Shown piece by piece: positions 34,122 through 43,381 of a stretch of DNA of 64,000 nt. Under the pieces are notes generated by a model. That model was given only the letters and a program-made list of their open reading frames with translations, did not search any database and was not told the origin of the DNA. Numbering within the stretch: the stretch's first letter is position 1; each line of letters begins with the position of its first letter. Both the position numbers and the translations under genes were made by a program. The stretch is from the NCBI GenBank assembly GCA_016705325.1, contig JADIYJ010000003.1, forward strand, positions 248,001 to 312,000, read 5' to 3'. This stretch comes from Pseudomonadota bacterium. Lineage in GTDB: Bacteria; Pseudomonadota; Gammaproteobacteria; Steroidobacterales; Steroidobacteraceae.

Positions 34122-35021
34122 GTGACCAGTACCGAGACGGAAGTTGCCGTCCTCTTCGCCGACGTCGTGGGCAGCACACGCCTGTACGAGCTGCTCGGCG
34201 ACCAGCGTGCGCGCGAGCTGATCCAGCTCTGTGTCGAAATCATGCGCGACGCGACCGGGCGTAACCGTGGCACCGTCATCAAGACCATCGGCGACGAGAT
34301 CCTCGCGATCTTTCCCACGGTCGACGACGCCGTGAATGCCGGTGGCGAGATGCAGCAGGACATCGGCGCCCGGCCCGAGCTGCTGGTGCAGGGCCAGCAC
34401 GTGGCAATCCGCATCGGCTGCCACTTCGGGCCGGTCGTGCTCGAGAACAAGGATATCTTCGGCGCGTCCGTGCACACCGCGAACCGCATGACCAGCCAGG
34501 CCAAGGCCGGGCAGATCATTCTTTCGGCCGATGCGGTCCGCCGCTGTTCACCGGAGTGGCGGGCGGTCTCGCGTCGCGTGGACGTCACCTCGCTGCGTGG
34601 TCTCAACGAGGAAATGGAACTTTACGAGGTCCTCTGGCAGCAGGAAGACGCCACCAGCATGTTGCCCTCGATCGCGATGGGCGGCATGCACGGTGCCCGG
34701 CGTGTTCGCGTCCGCTACCTCGACCGCGAGATCGTGCTCGACGACGCCCGCAACGAGATCACGATGGGTCGGGCCGAGGAGAACAACGTCGTGCAGAAGG
34801 GCACGCTGATCTCGCGCCTGCACGCCAGGATCGAACTGGTGCGTGGCCGCTTCCTGCTGGTGGACCAGAGCACGAACGGCACGTTCGTGCTGAATGCGGA
34901 TGGCAAGGAGTCTTTTGTGCGTCGGGACTCCGTCACGCTGCAGGGCGAGGGGTGCATCGGACTCGGGAAACTGCCGGATCCGAATGCCGCGGACGTCATC
35001 CGCTTTGCGATCGAGGACTAG
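34122..35021 (+). CDS. Class III nucleotide cyclase fused to an FHA domain
   Basis: This 299-residue protein has a class III adenylate/guanylate cyclase domain at residues ~5-175 (AVLFADVVGSTRLYELLGD with a metal-binding Asp, KTIGDEILAIF, FGASVHTANRMTSQ) and a C-terminal FHA domain at ~195-295 (ITMGRAEENNVV, LISRLHARIEL, VDQSTNGTFV). The motif VHTANR has His where many active cyclases have Asn (VNxAxR), so activity or specificity may differ. FHA domains bind phosphothreonine, so the protein may link kinase signalling to cAMP or cGMP. The start GTG 34122 places the domain at the N-terminus; an open frame to ATG 34032 exists. A GGAAGG repeat array begins right after its stop. Confidence 0.85.
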   Translation: MTSTETEVAVLFADVVGSTRLYELLGDQRARELIQLCVEIMRDATGRNRGTVIKTIGDEILAIFPTVDDAVNAGGEMQQDIGARPELLVQGQHVAIRIGCHFGPVVLENKDIFGASVHTANRMTSQAKAGQIILSADAVRRCSPEWRAVSRRVDVTSLRGLNEEMELYEVLWQQEDATSMLPSIAMGGMHGARRVRVRYLDREIVLDDARNEITMGRAEENNVVQKGTLISRLHARIELVRGRFLLVDQSTNGTFVLNADGKESFVRRDSVTLQGEGCIGLGKLPDPNAADVIRFAIED

Positions 35022-35176
35022 AGGAAGGGGAGGAAGGGCCGGAAGGGCCGGAAGGGCCGGAAGGGGAGGAAGGGGAGGAAGTGGGAAGGGGGGGGAAGGG
35101 GGGGGGGGGGCGGGCCCCCCCCCGCCTCCTAGCCTTCCTAACCTTCCTAGCCTTCCTAGCCTTCCTCCCCTTCCTC
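35022..35176. repeat. Inverted pair of GGAAGG-type arrays between convergent genes
   Basis: Between the cyclase stop (35021) and the pckG stop (35177), the left half consists of GGAAGG-containing units (GGAAGGGCC, GGGGAGGAA) and the right half of CTTCCTAGC-type units. Each array, read on its own gene's coding strand, begins within bases of the stop as GAGGAAGG. The centre is a G-rich then C-rich run (GGGGGGGGG...CCCCCCCCC), which may be partly artefactual. The pair could fold into a long hairpin and act as a bidirectional terminator. Confidence 0.75.
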
Positions 35177-36922
35177 TCAGCCGAGCGCCTGCTGCACCTG
35201 CCGGTGCTTGTCCTTGAGCTGCTGCGGCATGCGCGTGCCGTAACTCTCGAGGTACTTGCCGATGTCGGCGATCTCCGCGTGCCACGCGGACTGATCGATG
35301 TTCATCAGTTGCTGCAGGGCGTCGTTGCTCAGTTTGATGCCCTTGAGGTCGATGTCCTCGGGCCGAGGCAGGAAGCCGATCGGCGTTTCCTTCGCCTGCG
35401 CGCGGCCTTCGCAACGATCGACGATCCAGGACAGCACCCGCAGGTTGTCGCCGAATCCCGGCCACAGGAACTTGCCGTCCCTGTCCTGGCGGAACCAGTT
35501 GACGTGATAGACCTTCGGCAGCTGCTTCGCGCGGCCCTCGAAACTCAGCCAGTGCGACCAGTAGTCGGCGAAGTTGTAGCCGCAGAACGGCTTCATCGCC
35601 ATCGAGTCGCGGCGCACCACGCCCACCTGGCCGACGGCCGCTGCGGTCGTTTCCGACGCCATGCCGGCGCCGATCATCACACCGTGCGCCCAGTCGCGGG
35701 CTTCATACACGAGCGGGGCCACCTCGCGGCGGCGGCCGCCGAAAAGGATCGCCGAGATCGGCACGCCTTCCGGGTGCTCCATCAGGTGCGAGTACGCCGG
35801 GTTCTGCTTGGCCGAGACCGTGAACCGCGAGTTCGGATGTGCGGCAGGCGTCGTCGCCGCGGCCTTGTCGTACGGCTTGCCCTGCCAGTCGATGACCGGC
35901 GTGCCCGACGTGCGGCCCTCCCACCACGGCTCGTTGTCGGCCGTCAGCGCCACGTTCGTGAAGATCGTGTCGTGGTGGATCATCTCGTAGGCGTTGCGGT
36001 TGGTCTTCGGGCTGGTGCCCGGCACGACACCGAAGAAACCGGCTTCCGGATTGATGGCGCGCAGGCGGCCATCGCTGCCGACGTGCAGCCACGCGATGTC
36101 CTCGCCGATCGTCCACACCTTCCAACCCGGCATCGTGTCGGGTGGGATCAGCATCCCTAAGTTGGTCTTGCCACAGGCCGACGGGAACGCACCCAGGACG
36201 TAATGCACCTCGCCGCGTGGATTTTCCATGCCGACGATCAGCATGTGCTCGGCAAGCCAGCCTTCGGTGCGCGCCTGGAAGCTTGCGATGCGCAGTGCGT
36301 GGCATTTCTTGCCGAGCAGCGCATTGCCGCCGTAGCCCGAGCCGATGCTCTTGATCGAGAGTTCCTCGGGGAAGTGCATGATGAAGCGCTTGTCGGGATC
36401 GAGATCGCCGATCGAATGCAGGCCTTTGACGAAGGTGCCGTCCCGCTCGATGCGGTGCAGAGCCGGCGCGCCCATGCGCGTCATGATCCGCATGTTGAGC
36501 ACGACGTAGGGGCTGTCGGTGATCTCGACGCCGCAGCGTGAGTGGGGCGAGTTGATCGGGCCCATGCAGTAGGGCACGACGTACATCGTGCGGCCCTGCA
36601 TGCAGCCTGCGAACAATGCATCGATCCGGGCATGCGCAGCCGCCGGGTCCATCCAGTTGTTGTTCGGGCCGGCGTCTTCCTTGTCCAGCGTGCAGATGAA
36701 GGTGAGGTGCTCCACGCGCGCAACGTCCGACGGGTTGGAGCGGTGCAGGTAGCACTTGGGGAAGGTCGCCTGGTTCAGTTCGATCAGGTCACCGGTGCCG
36801 AGCATCTGCTGTACGAGTTCGTCGCGCTCGATGTCCGAGCCGTTGCACCAGTGGATGCGGTCGGGTCGCGTCAGTTTCGCTGTCTGTTCGACCCAATCGC
36901 GCAAGGATGTATTCGTAGTCAT
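35177..36922 (-). CDS. pckG: Phosphoenolpyruvate carboxykinase (GTP)
   Basis: This enzyme converts oxaloacetate plus GTP to phosphoenolpyruvate, the entry step of gluconeogenesis. Motifs of the GTP class include GYGGNALLGKKCHALRIAS, the P-loop region GAFPSACGKTNLGML with the reactive Cys, WTIGEDIAWLHVG, and NPEAGFFGVVPGTS. The 581 residues are slightly short for the family, the difference lying at the N-terminus. It lies alone on the minus strand between convergent cyclase-FHA and downstream phasin genes. Confidence 0.95.
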   Translation of the reverse strand: MTTNTSLRDWVEQTAKLTRPDRIHWCNGSDIERDELVQQMLGTGDLIELNQATFPKCYLHRSNPSDVARVEHLTFICTLDKEDAGPNNNWMDPAAAHARIDALFAGCMQGRTMYVVPYCMGPINSPHSRCGVEITDSPYVVLNMRIMTRMGAPALHRIERDGTFVKGLHSIGDLDPDKRFIMHFPEELSIKSIGSGYGGNALLGKKCHALRIASFQARTEGWLAEHMLIVGMENPRGEVHYVLGAFPSACGKTNLGMLIPPDTMPGWKVWTIGEDIAWLHVGSDGRLRAINPEAGFFGVVPGTSPKTNRNAYEMIHHDTIFTNVALTADNEPWWEGRTSGTPVIDWQGKPYDKAAATTPAAHPNSRFTVSAKQNPAYSHLMEHPEGVPISAILFGGRRREVAPLVYEARDWAHGVMIGAGMASETTAAAVGQVGVVRRDSMAMKPFCGYNFADYWSHWLSFEGRAKQLPKVYHVNWFRQDRDGKFLWPGFGDNLRVLSWIVDRCEGRAQAKETPIGFLPRPEDIDLKGIKLSNDALQQLMNIDQSAWHAEIADIGKYLESYGTRMPQQLKDKHRQVQQALG

Positions 36923-37022
36923 TAAGGAACCTTCTGCGACAACTCAGTCGAGGAATTATAGCTGCCCGACCCCTGTTGCGCTGAGTCGCGATACGACCCG
37001 CGCGTGCGGGTATTCACGCACC

Positions 37023-37051
37023 AAAAAAAGCGCCCTCCGGGGAGGGCGCAA
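37023..37051 (-). terminator. Intrinsic terminator of the phasin gene
   Basis: On the minus strand GCGCCCTCC, a short loop and GGAGGGCGC form a strong stem followed by seven T residues. It lies ~85 bases beyond the phasin stop (37134) and ahead of pckG on the same strand, so it separates the two units. Confidence 0.8.
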
Positions 37052-37133
37052 TCAGGGGGAGACCTGTGGCCAGGGCCCGCGTCTTGGTCTTGACTTGGCG
37101 GTGCGGGCCCGGCTTTCGTCCTGAATCAGGCGG

Positions 37134-37673
37134 TTACGCGGCCTTGCGGGCGCGCTTGACGGTCTTGCCAGCCGCACGCTTGGCGGCCGCGGTCTTGCGA
37201 CGCACGGCAGCCTTCGGTGCCTCGACTTCCTTCTCGACGATGCTCTCGTAGGCGTGCCTGGCGACGTTACGGAAATCGCGGCCGGCGACCTTGACGATGG
37301 TCACGACGCGAGTGGCGTCTTCCGCCATGCGCGCGCGCGTGGCGGGCGTAAGCTCGATCTGCTCGCGCACGAGTTCGACGATATTCTCGGCGCGTGTCGC
37401 GCGCTCAAGGCGCAGCGCGACGTCTGTCAGAGCAGACGTCACGACGTCCGACTGCAGCTCGATCAGGCTCTGCACGGCAGTCTGCGAGACCGACATCAGC
37501 TTGACGCCGGAGCGGGCGATCATCCGAACGGGGCTCTTCAGGGCTTTGAGAGTTTCGGCGGAGCCGGTGATGGCCTCACGCACGGTTACAGCGGAATTCT
37601 TGCGGAAGTTGCGAACCTTGCCGGTGAGCAGATCACCGCGCTCGGCCATGTATTCCTGCATATCTGCGATCAT
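37134..37673 (-). CDS. Phasin family protein with histone H1-like tail (PhaF-like)
   Basis: This 179-residue protein starts at 37673 with a strong Shine-Dalgarno (AAGGAGA). Residues ~10-140 are an amphipathic phasin-like helical domain (NSAVTVREAITGSAETLKAL, SGVKLMSVSQTAVQSLIELQ), of the type that coats polyhydroxyalkanoate granules. The C-terminus is Lys/Arg/Ala-rich (KTAAAKRAAGKTVKRARKAA), as in PhaF, which binds both granules and DNA. An upstream open frame to 38690 is antisense to other genes and is not coding. The tail suggests a link between granules and the nucleoid, by analogy with PhaF. Confidence 0.78.
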   Translation of the reverse strand: MIADMQEYMAERGDLLTGKVRNFRKNSAVTVREAITGSAETLKALKSPVRMIARSGVKLMSVSQTAVQSLIELQSDVVTSALTDVALRLERATRAENIVELVREQIELTPATRARMAEDATRVVTIVKVAGRDFRNVARHAYESIVEKEVEAPKAAVRRKTAAAKRAAGKTVKRARKAA

Positions 37674-37700
37674 GGCGATCTCCTTCAGGTTGTCAATAAC

Positions 37701-37724
37701 TGCTGCATCGCAACATTGCTGCAT
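37701..37724 (-). promoter_or_regulatory. Direct repeats upstream of the phasin gene
   Basis: TGCTGCAT occurs at 37701-37708 and 37717-37724 (ATGCAGCA on the coding strand), 16 bp apart, in an AT-rich stretch just upstream of the phasin start. TGC-rich repeats are bound by PhaR-type repressors in some PHA producers. This is only a candidate site. Confidence 0.3.
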
Positions 37725-37766
37725 TGCACAATAGTCCAGCGAGCGCCCACTGTCAAATTGGTAGAT

Positions 37767-38495
37767 ATGCCCAGCCCGGACCGGGACCGCGCAGGCGCGC
37801 TGGAAGTCGCTGCGCCACAAGGGTATTTCGGGGAATCCATGCCCGGAATGCCCCTTGCCTCGAACCCGCCCGTCCCGCAGAGTCCGCCCCCGATGCCTGC
37901 CCACCTGACCGACGGCCAATTCTGTCTGCGACCGGGCCCTGTACCGCCCGGACGCAGCCTGTTGGCGGCATTTGCAGCGTCCATCCTGGTGCTGGGCACG
38001 CCGCACTGGCAGAGCCGGGCTCTGGCCCAGGGCGTCGCCGAAAACCCGAAGGTTGCCGAGGCCACCGGCTCCGGGCCGTTGGCGACGGCCATCGAAGTGC
38101 AGAAGCTCGAGGTCAGCGTGGGCCCGGGCGGGCAGGAGATTCGTCGCTGGGTACCCGCCGAACGCCTCAATGCCGGCGACGAGATTCACTACACGGTGCG
38201 CGTCCATAACCCGGGCAAGCAAGCGGTGGACACGGTCGTCGTCAGCAAGCGACTGCCGTTCGGCGTGCGTTACCTGCGTGGCTCGGCCACGGGTCCCGCT
38301 GCCGAGGTGCAGTTCTCGATCGATGGCGGCGAGACCTACGCGACGCCCGAGGTGCTGGCGCGGGTGGCAGGTGGCGGCAAGAAGGGCCAGCGAAAATTGC
38401 TCGAGAACGACTACACGCACGTCCGCTGGGTGCTCAAGAAGCCGCTGGGTCCGGCCTCGACTGCGCTGCTGCGCTTTCGTGCGACGTTCTACTGA
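37767..38495 (+). CDS. DUF11-like repeat-domain protein, exported
   Basis: This ~242-residue protein has a hydrophobic segment (RSLLAAFAASILVLGTPHW) ending near a likely signal-peptidase site (SRALAQG), then a beta-sandwich domain of the DUF11 type (RLNAGDEIHYTVRVHNPGKQ, VVSKRLPFGVRYLRGSATG). Such domains occur in surface and cell-wall proteins. The start is uncertain: ATG 37767 gives a long proline-rich leader, while in-frame ATG codons at 37842 and 37893 lie closer to the signal. It is divergent from the phasin gene and followed 5 bp later by the helicase gene. Confidence 0.65.
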   Translation: MPSPDRDRAGALEVAAPQGYFGESMPGMPLASNPPVPQSPPPMPAHLTDGQFCLRPGPVPPGRSLLAAFAASILVLGTPHWQSRALAQGVAENPKVAEATGSGPLATAIEVQKLEVSVGPGGQEIRRWVPAERLNAGDEIHYTVRVHNPGKQAVDTVVVSKRLPFGVRYLRGSATGPAAEVQFSIDGGETYATPEVLARVAGGGKKGQRKLLENDYTHVRWVLKKPLGPASTALLRFRATFY

Positions 38496-38500
38496 CGCGC

Positions 38501-40435
38501 ATGACACTGCCACTGGCTGAAATCCTGGGCCCCGACGGGCCGCTGGCCCGCGCGCTGGCGGGCTACAGGGCGCGTCCGCAGCAGATCGAGATGGCGGAGC
38601 ACGTGGCCGCCGCACTGCAGGAACGCATGCAACTGGTGGTCGAAGCGGGCACCGGCACCGGCAAGACTTTCGCGTACCTCGTGCCTGCACTGCTGTCGGG
38701 TCGCAAGGTCATCGTTTCCACCGGCACGCGTGCATTGCAGGATCAGCTGTTTCATCGTGACCTGCCGACGATCTGTGCCGCGATCGGTCGACCCGCGCGC
38801 ATCGCGCTGCTGAAAGGTCGCTCCAATTATCTCTGCCGTCACCGGCTCGACATGGCCGAGCAACAGGCCTATGCGCGCGGGCTGCGCAAGGAAGTCGCGA
38901 CTGCGTTGCCCAGGGTGCGCTCGTGGTCGTATACGACAAAGAGGGGCGATATCGCGGAACTGCCCGGCATCGGCGAACAGGATCCCGTGTGGCCGTGGGT
39001 GACGTCGACACGCGAGAACTGCCTCGGTGCGGAATGCCCCAGGTTCGAGGAGTGTTTCGTGCTCGCGGCACGACGCGAGGCGCAGGCCGCCGACATCGTC
39101 GTCGTCAATCACTACCTGTTGATGGCCGACCTGGTGCTGAAAGAAGAGGGGTTCGGCGACCTGCTTCCCGGCGCCGACGCGATCGTGATCGACGAGGCGC
39201 ACCAGTTGCCGGACGTTGCGGCCCAGTTCCTGGGCTACAGCGTCAGCACGCGACAGCTCGCCGCCATTTCGAAGGATGTTGCCGGTGAACTGCTGCTCGC
39301 TCAGCAGATGGCGGGCAAGGTCGACGGCGCACTCGGCGGGCTGGATGCGCAGATCGCGGCCGTGCTGGCGCTCACCGGTGGCCAGGATGCCCGGCTCGAG
39401 CACGCACAATGGCCGGACCGGCTGCTCGAAGCGTTGAACGGGCTTGGCGCCCGGGCCGGGGAACTGGCTGACGTCATCGCACCTCTCGGCGCCGACGGCC
39501 AGGCCGCGTTCAAGCGCCTGCAGGAGCGGCTCGAGGAAATTGCTGACCGGCTGCATTCGTTGACGGCCGAGGAAGTGCCCGGCGGCGTGCGCTGGGCTGA
39601 AACCAGTGCGCGCAACGTCAGCGCGCATTTCGCGCCCGTGGACGTCGCAAGCCAGCTCTCGTCGCTGATGGAACCCCAGCCGTGCGCGTGGATCCTCACG
39701 TCAGCCACACTGGCCGTCGGCGACGATTTCTCCCACTTCAAACGTCGCAGTGGACTCACACGCGCGACCACGGTGCGTTTCGCGAGCCCGTTCGACTTTG
39801 CGAACCAGGCGCTGATGTACCTGCCGAAGGGTCTCGGGGAACCGGGCGCGCCGGAGCATGCGCGCAACGTCATCAACGCGGCATTGCCGGTGCTGGAAGC
39901 GAGTGGCGGCCGTGCGTTCATCCTGTTCACGAGCCACCGCGGCTTGCGCGAAGGCGCCGAAGAGCTCCATCGGCAGTGGGGCGAGACGCCGCCATTCCCG
40001 GTGCTGATCCAGGGTAGCGCCTCGCGCGATCACCTGCTGCGCGCGTTTCGGGAAGCCGGCAATGCCGTGCTGCTGGGCACAGGCAGTTTCTGGGAAGGCA
40101 TCGACGTGAAGGGCGAGGCGCTCAGTGTCGTGATCATCGACAAGCTGCCGTTCGCGGCGCCGGACGATCCGCTGCTCAAGGCGCGGCTCGCGGCGATCCG
40201 CGAGCAGGGTGGCAACCCGTTCTTCGACGAGCAGGTGCCGCAGGCGGTGATTGCCTTGAAGCAGGGTGTCGGCCGGCTGATCCGCGACGAAACCGACTGC
40301 GGCGTGGTCATGCTCTGCGATACTCGCCTGGTGACGAAGGGCTATGGACGGCAGTTCATCGCCAGCCTGCCGCCGATGCGGCGCACGCGCGCACTCGAGG
40401 ATGTGCAGGCCTTCCTGCGGGAGAAGCTCGGATGA
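38501..40435 (+). CDS. ATP-dependent DNA helicase, DinG/YoaA family
   Basis: This 644-residue XPD-like superfamily 2 helicase has Walker A EAGTGTGKTFAY, the DEAH box IVIDEAHQLP, and the Fe-S cluster cysteines (SNYLCRHRL, then ENCLGAECPRFEECFVLA). The C-terminal helicase motifs include FTSHRGLREGAEEL, GTGSFWEGIDVKGEAL and VGRLIRDETDCGVV. YoaA acts with the chi clamp-loader subunit on damaged forks. Assignment between DinG and YoaA is not certain, though length and synteny with tsaB favour YoaA. Its stop overlaps the tsaB ATG (40432-40435). Confidence 0.9.
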   Translation: MTLPLAEILGPDGPLARALAGYRARPQQIEMAEHVAAALQERMQLVVEAGTGTGKTFAYLVPALLSGRKVIVSTGTRALQDQLFHRDLPTICAAIGRPARIALLKGRSNYLCRHRLDMAEQQAYARGLRKEVATALPRVRSWSYTTKRGDIAELPGIGEQDPVWPWVTSTRENCLGAECPRFEECFVLAARREAQAADIVVVNHYLLMADLVLKEEGFGDLLPGADAIVIDEAHQLPDVAAQFLGYSVSTRQLAAISKDVAGELLLAQQMAGKVDGALGGLDAQIAAVLALTGGQDARLEHAQWPDRLLEALNGLGARAGELADVIAPLGADGQAAFKRLQERLEEIADRLHSLTAEEVPGGVRWAETSARNVSAHFAPVDVASQLSSLMEPQPCAWILTSATLAVGDDFSHFKRRSGLTRATTVRFASPFDFANQALMYLPKGLGEPGAPEHARNVINAALPVLEASGGRAFILFTSHRGLREGAEELHRQWGETPPFPVLIQGSASRDHLLRAFREAGNAVLLGTGSFWEGIDVKGEALSVVIIDKLPFAAPDDPLLKARLAAIREQGGNPFFDEQVPQAVIALKQGVGRLIRDETDCGVVMLCDTRLVTKGYGRQFIASLPPMRRTRALEDVQAFLREKLG

Positions 40436-41160
40436 AGCAGCTCCGCATGCTGGCGCTCGACACTTCGACCGAAGCCTGCTCGGCCGCACTGCTGTGGTCC
40501 AACGGCGAGGTGCGCCAGCGGTTCATCGTGACGGAACGCGGCCACGCCGACCTCATCCTGCCGATGATCGACGAGTTGCTGGTGGAAGCGGGCTGCCGGC
40601 TGCAGGACCTCGACGGGCTCGCGTTCGGTCGCGGACCCGGTGGCTTCACCGGGCTGCGGATCGCGGCAGGCGTGATTCAGGGGCTCGCTTACGGGGCGGG
40701 TCTGCAGGTGGCGCCGGTTTCGAGCCTCGCTGCCGTCGCGTTCCTGACTTCCTCCCCTTCCTGTCCTTCCGCCCCTTCCCCTCATGGCATCCTCGTCTGC
40801 AACGACGCACGCATGAACGAGGTGTACTGGGGTTGCTATCGATTCGATCCCGACGACCCGTGCGTGCCCATCGTGCTGGCCGCGGAAGCTGTCGGACCCG
40901 AAGATCGCGTGCAGCCGGCGCCCACCGCCACGCACTTCGCGGGCAATGGCATCGCGCGCTATCCGGCGCTGCAGGCCCGGCTCGAATCCGCCGGACTCAG
41001 CTACCGCACGGGCGTATATCCACGCGCCGACGCGATTGCCCGCCTCGGCGAGCGAATGCTGCAGCAAGGTGACGGCGTGGAGGCGGCCGAGGCATTGCCG
41101 GTCTACATTCGTGACGATGTCGCGCGTCCCCCGCGGCCGGCCGTCACGGAACTGTCATAA
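40432..41160 (+). CDS. tsaB: tRNA threonylcarbamoyladenosine synthesis protein TsaB, with in-frame repeat insert
   Basis: TsaB binds TsaD and TsaE and is required for the t6A modification at tRNA position 37. The N-terminus MLALDTSTEACSAALLW, FGRGPGGFTGLRIAAGVIQG and NDARMNEVYWGCYRF are typical of the family. Between LAAVA and ILVCNDARM, where relatives have a variable helix-loop, the protein reads FLTSSPSCPSAPSPHG, encoded by a CTTCC-type repeat (40741-40780). The repeat is in frame and the protein is otherwise normal at 242 residues. It overlaps the helicase gene by four bases. A half Pho box overlaps its stop codon. Confidence 0.9.
   Translation: MKQLRMLALDTSTEACSAALLWSNGEVRQRFIVTERGHADLILPMIDELLVEAGCRLQDLDGLAFGRGPGGFTGLRIAAGVIQGLAYGAGLQVAPVSSLAAVAFLTSSPSCPSAPSPHGILVCNDARMNEVYWGCYRFDPDDPCVPIVLAAEAVGPEDRVQPAPTATHFAGNGIARYPALQARLESAGLSYRTGVYPRADAIARLGERMLQQGDGVEAAEALPVYIRDDVARPPRPAVTELS
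40741..40780 (+). repeat. CTTCC-type repeat inside tsaB
   Basis: Forty bases consist of CTTCC units spaced by 4-9 bases: TTCCTGACTTCC, then CCCCTTCCTG, TCCTTCCG and CCCCTTCCC. The composition is the same as the GGAAGG arrays after stop codons, read on the other strand. The length keeps the tsaB frame open. Confidence 0.7.
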
Positions 41161-41169
41161 TTGGCGCAT
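41152..41169 (+). promoter_or_regulatory. Candidate Pho box upstream of phoB
   Basis: CTGTCAT-AATT-GGCGCAT fits the Pho box layout of two 7-base repeats spaced by four bases. The first repeat is a perfect match to CTGTCAT and the second is poor. It overlaps the tsaB stop and lies 42 bases before the phoB ATG at 41211. Autoregulation by PhoB is usual. Confidence 0.5.
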
Positions 41170-41210
41170 GTAATGCGCCTGCAATGGCATACACCGCAAC
41201 TGGACCAGTC

Positions 41211-41906
<696 letters not shown>

Positions 41907-41939
41907 ACGGGTCGACCGACGGACCGAGGATCGCAGCGC

Positions 41940-43256
41940 GTGTCCCGACCTGCCTGGCGGCATCTCCTCGGAATCCTCGGCGGTCTGCTGGTTGCCGTGG
42001 CTTGCGGCTGGATCATCGATCGACCGGGGATGTGCGCCTCGCTCTACCTGGCCGCCATCGTCGCCTGGCAGGCGCGCAATCTCATCCGTTTCGAGCATTG
42101 GCTGCGCCTGCGCAGCATCCTGAAGCCGCCGAACATGGATGGCCTGTGGGGCAATACGGTGGCCACCGCCAACCGCCTCTACCAGCGCAAGCGATTCCAC
42201 AAGCGCCGCGCGCTCACGCTGCTGCGGGAATTGCGGCGCATGACAGCGGCGATGCCGGACGGCACGATCCTGCTCGGACCCATGCGCGAGATCCTCTGGT
42301 TCAATCCGACGGCGGCGGACTGGCTCGGACTGCGCCGCAAGCTCGATTACGGCATCCGCATCGACAACCTGATCCGGCAGCCGGAGTTCGTGCAATACGT
42401 TGCCGCGGGTGGCACGGGCCCGGGTCCCCGCATCCACATGCCGAACCTCGGTGATCGCTGGTTCGCCTTCAACCTCGTCACCAGCAGCGGGCGCGACCTG
42501 CAGCTGCTGATCGTCCGCGACGTCAGCAGCGAAGCACGGCTCGAAAGCATGCGCCGGGATTTCGTGGCCAATGCCTCGCACGAACTGCGCTCGCCGCTGA
42601 CCGTCGTGCGTGGCTATCTCGATACGCTTGCGGAAGACCCGGTCCTGGACGAGGCTTGGCGCGAGCCCGTGCGCGAGATGCAGCGGCAGTCCGAGCGCAT
42701 GCACGGCATCGTTTCGGACCTGCTGGAGCTGTCGCGTCTCGAAGCCGGCAGCAGCGAGGCGGAGCAGGAACCCATCGACGTCGCGGGGTTGCTGGCGTTG
42801 ATGCGCAAGGAAGTACTCGCGCGCCCCGATCGGCCGGCCCAATTCGACCTGCAACTGGAATCGGACGCGCTGCTGCTCGGCGCCGAGCCCGAACTGCACT
42901 CGATCTTCCAGAACCTGATCATGAACGCGGTGAAGTACACGCCGTCGGCAGGCAGCGTGTCAGTGCGGTACTGGACAGACAGCCTCGGCGGTCACGTCGC
43001 GGTCGCGGACACGGGCATCGGTATCCCGGCTGCGCACATCCCGCGACTCACCGAGCGCTTTTATCGTGTCGACGCGGGCCGTTCGCGCAAGCTGGGAGGC
43101 TCCGGGCTCGGGCTCGCGATCGTCAAGCACGCCTTGCAGCGGCACGGCGCGCAGCTCGAAATCGCCAGCAAAGAGGGGCAGGGCAGCACGTTCACGTGCC
43201 ATTTTCCGCCCGCGCGAGTCCAGCAGCGTGCAAGGCCTGCGGCCGGAGTCGCCTGA
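41940..43256 (+). CDS. phoR: Phosphate regulon sensor histidine kinase PhoR
   Basis: This 438-residue kinase starts at GTG 41940. The N-terminus has two close hydrophobic segments (LLGILGGLLVAVACGWI and ASLYLAAIVAWQARNLI) and little periplasmic domain, as expected for PhoR, which senses phosphate through PstB and PhoU. A PAS-like region follows (MPDGTILLGPMREILWFNPTA). The HisKA motif is FVANASHELRSPLTVVRGYLD with the phospho-His. The HATPase part shows IFQNLIMNAVKYTPSAG, ADTGIGIP and LGGSGLGLAIVKH. It is in operon with phoB. Confidence 0.95.
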   Translation: MSRPAWRHLLGILGGLLVAVACGWIIDRPGMCASLYLAAIVAWQARNLIRFEHWLRLRSILKPPNMDGLWGNTVATANRLYQRKRFHKRRALTLLRELRRMTAAMPDGTILLGPMREILWFNPTAADWLGLRRKLDYGIRIDNLIRQPEFVQYVAAGGTGPGPRIHMPNLGDRWFAFNLVTSSGRDLQLLIVRDVSSEARLESMRRDFVANASHELRSPLTVVRGYLDTLAEDPVLDEAWREPVREMQRQSERMHGIVSDLLELSRLEAGSSEAEQEPIDVAGLLALMRKEVLARPDRPAQFDLQLESDALLLGAEPELHSIFQNLIMNAVKYTPSAGSVSVRYWTDSLGGHVAVADTGIGIPAAHIPRLTERFYRVDAGRSRKLGGSGLGLAIVKHALQRHGAQLEIASKEGQGSTFTCHFPPARVQQRARPAAGVA

Positions 43257-43381
43257 ATCCGTTGAGCTCCCGCCCGGCGCGAGACAGCGGCGGACGAGGT
43301 CCTGCAGCGACGTCACGCAGCTGCAGCAGAACGTCGACGGCGCGTTCCGGCGCCGCTCAGTGCAGTAATTCTGTCGCTGCA

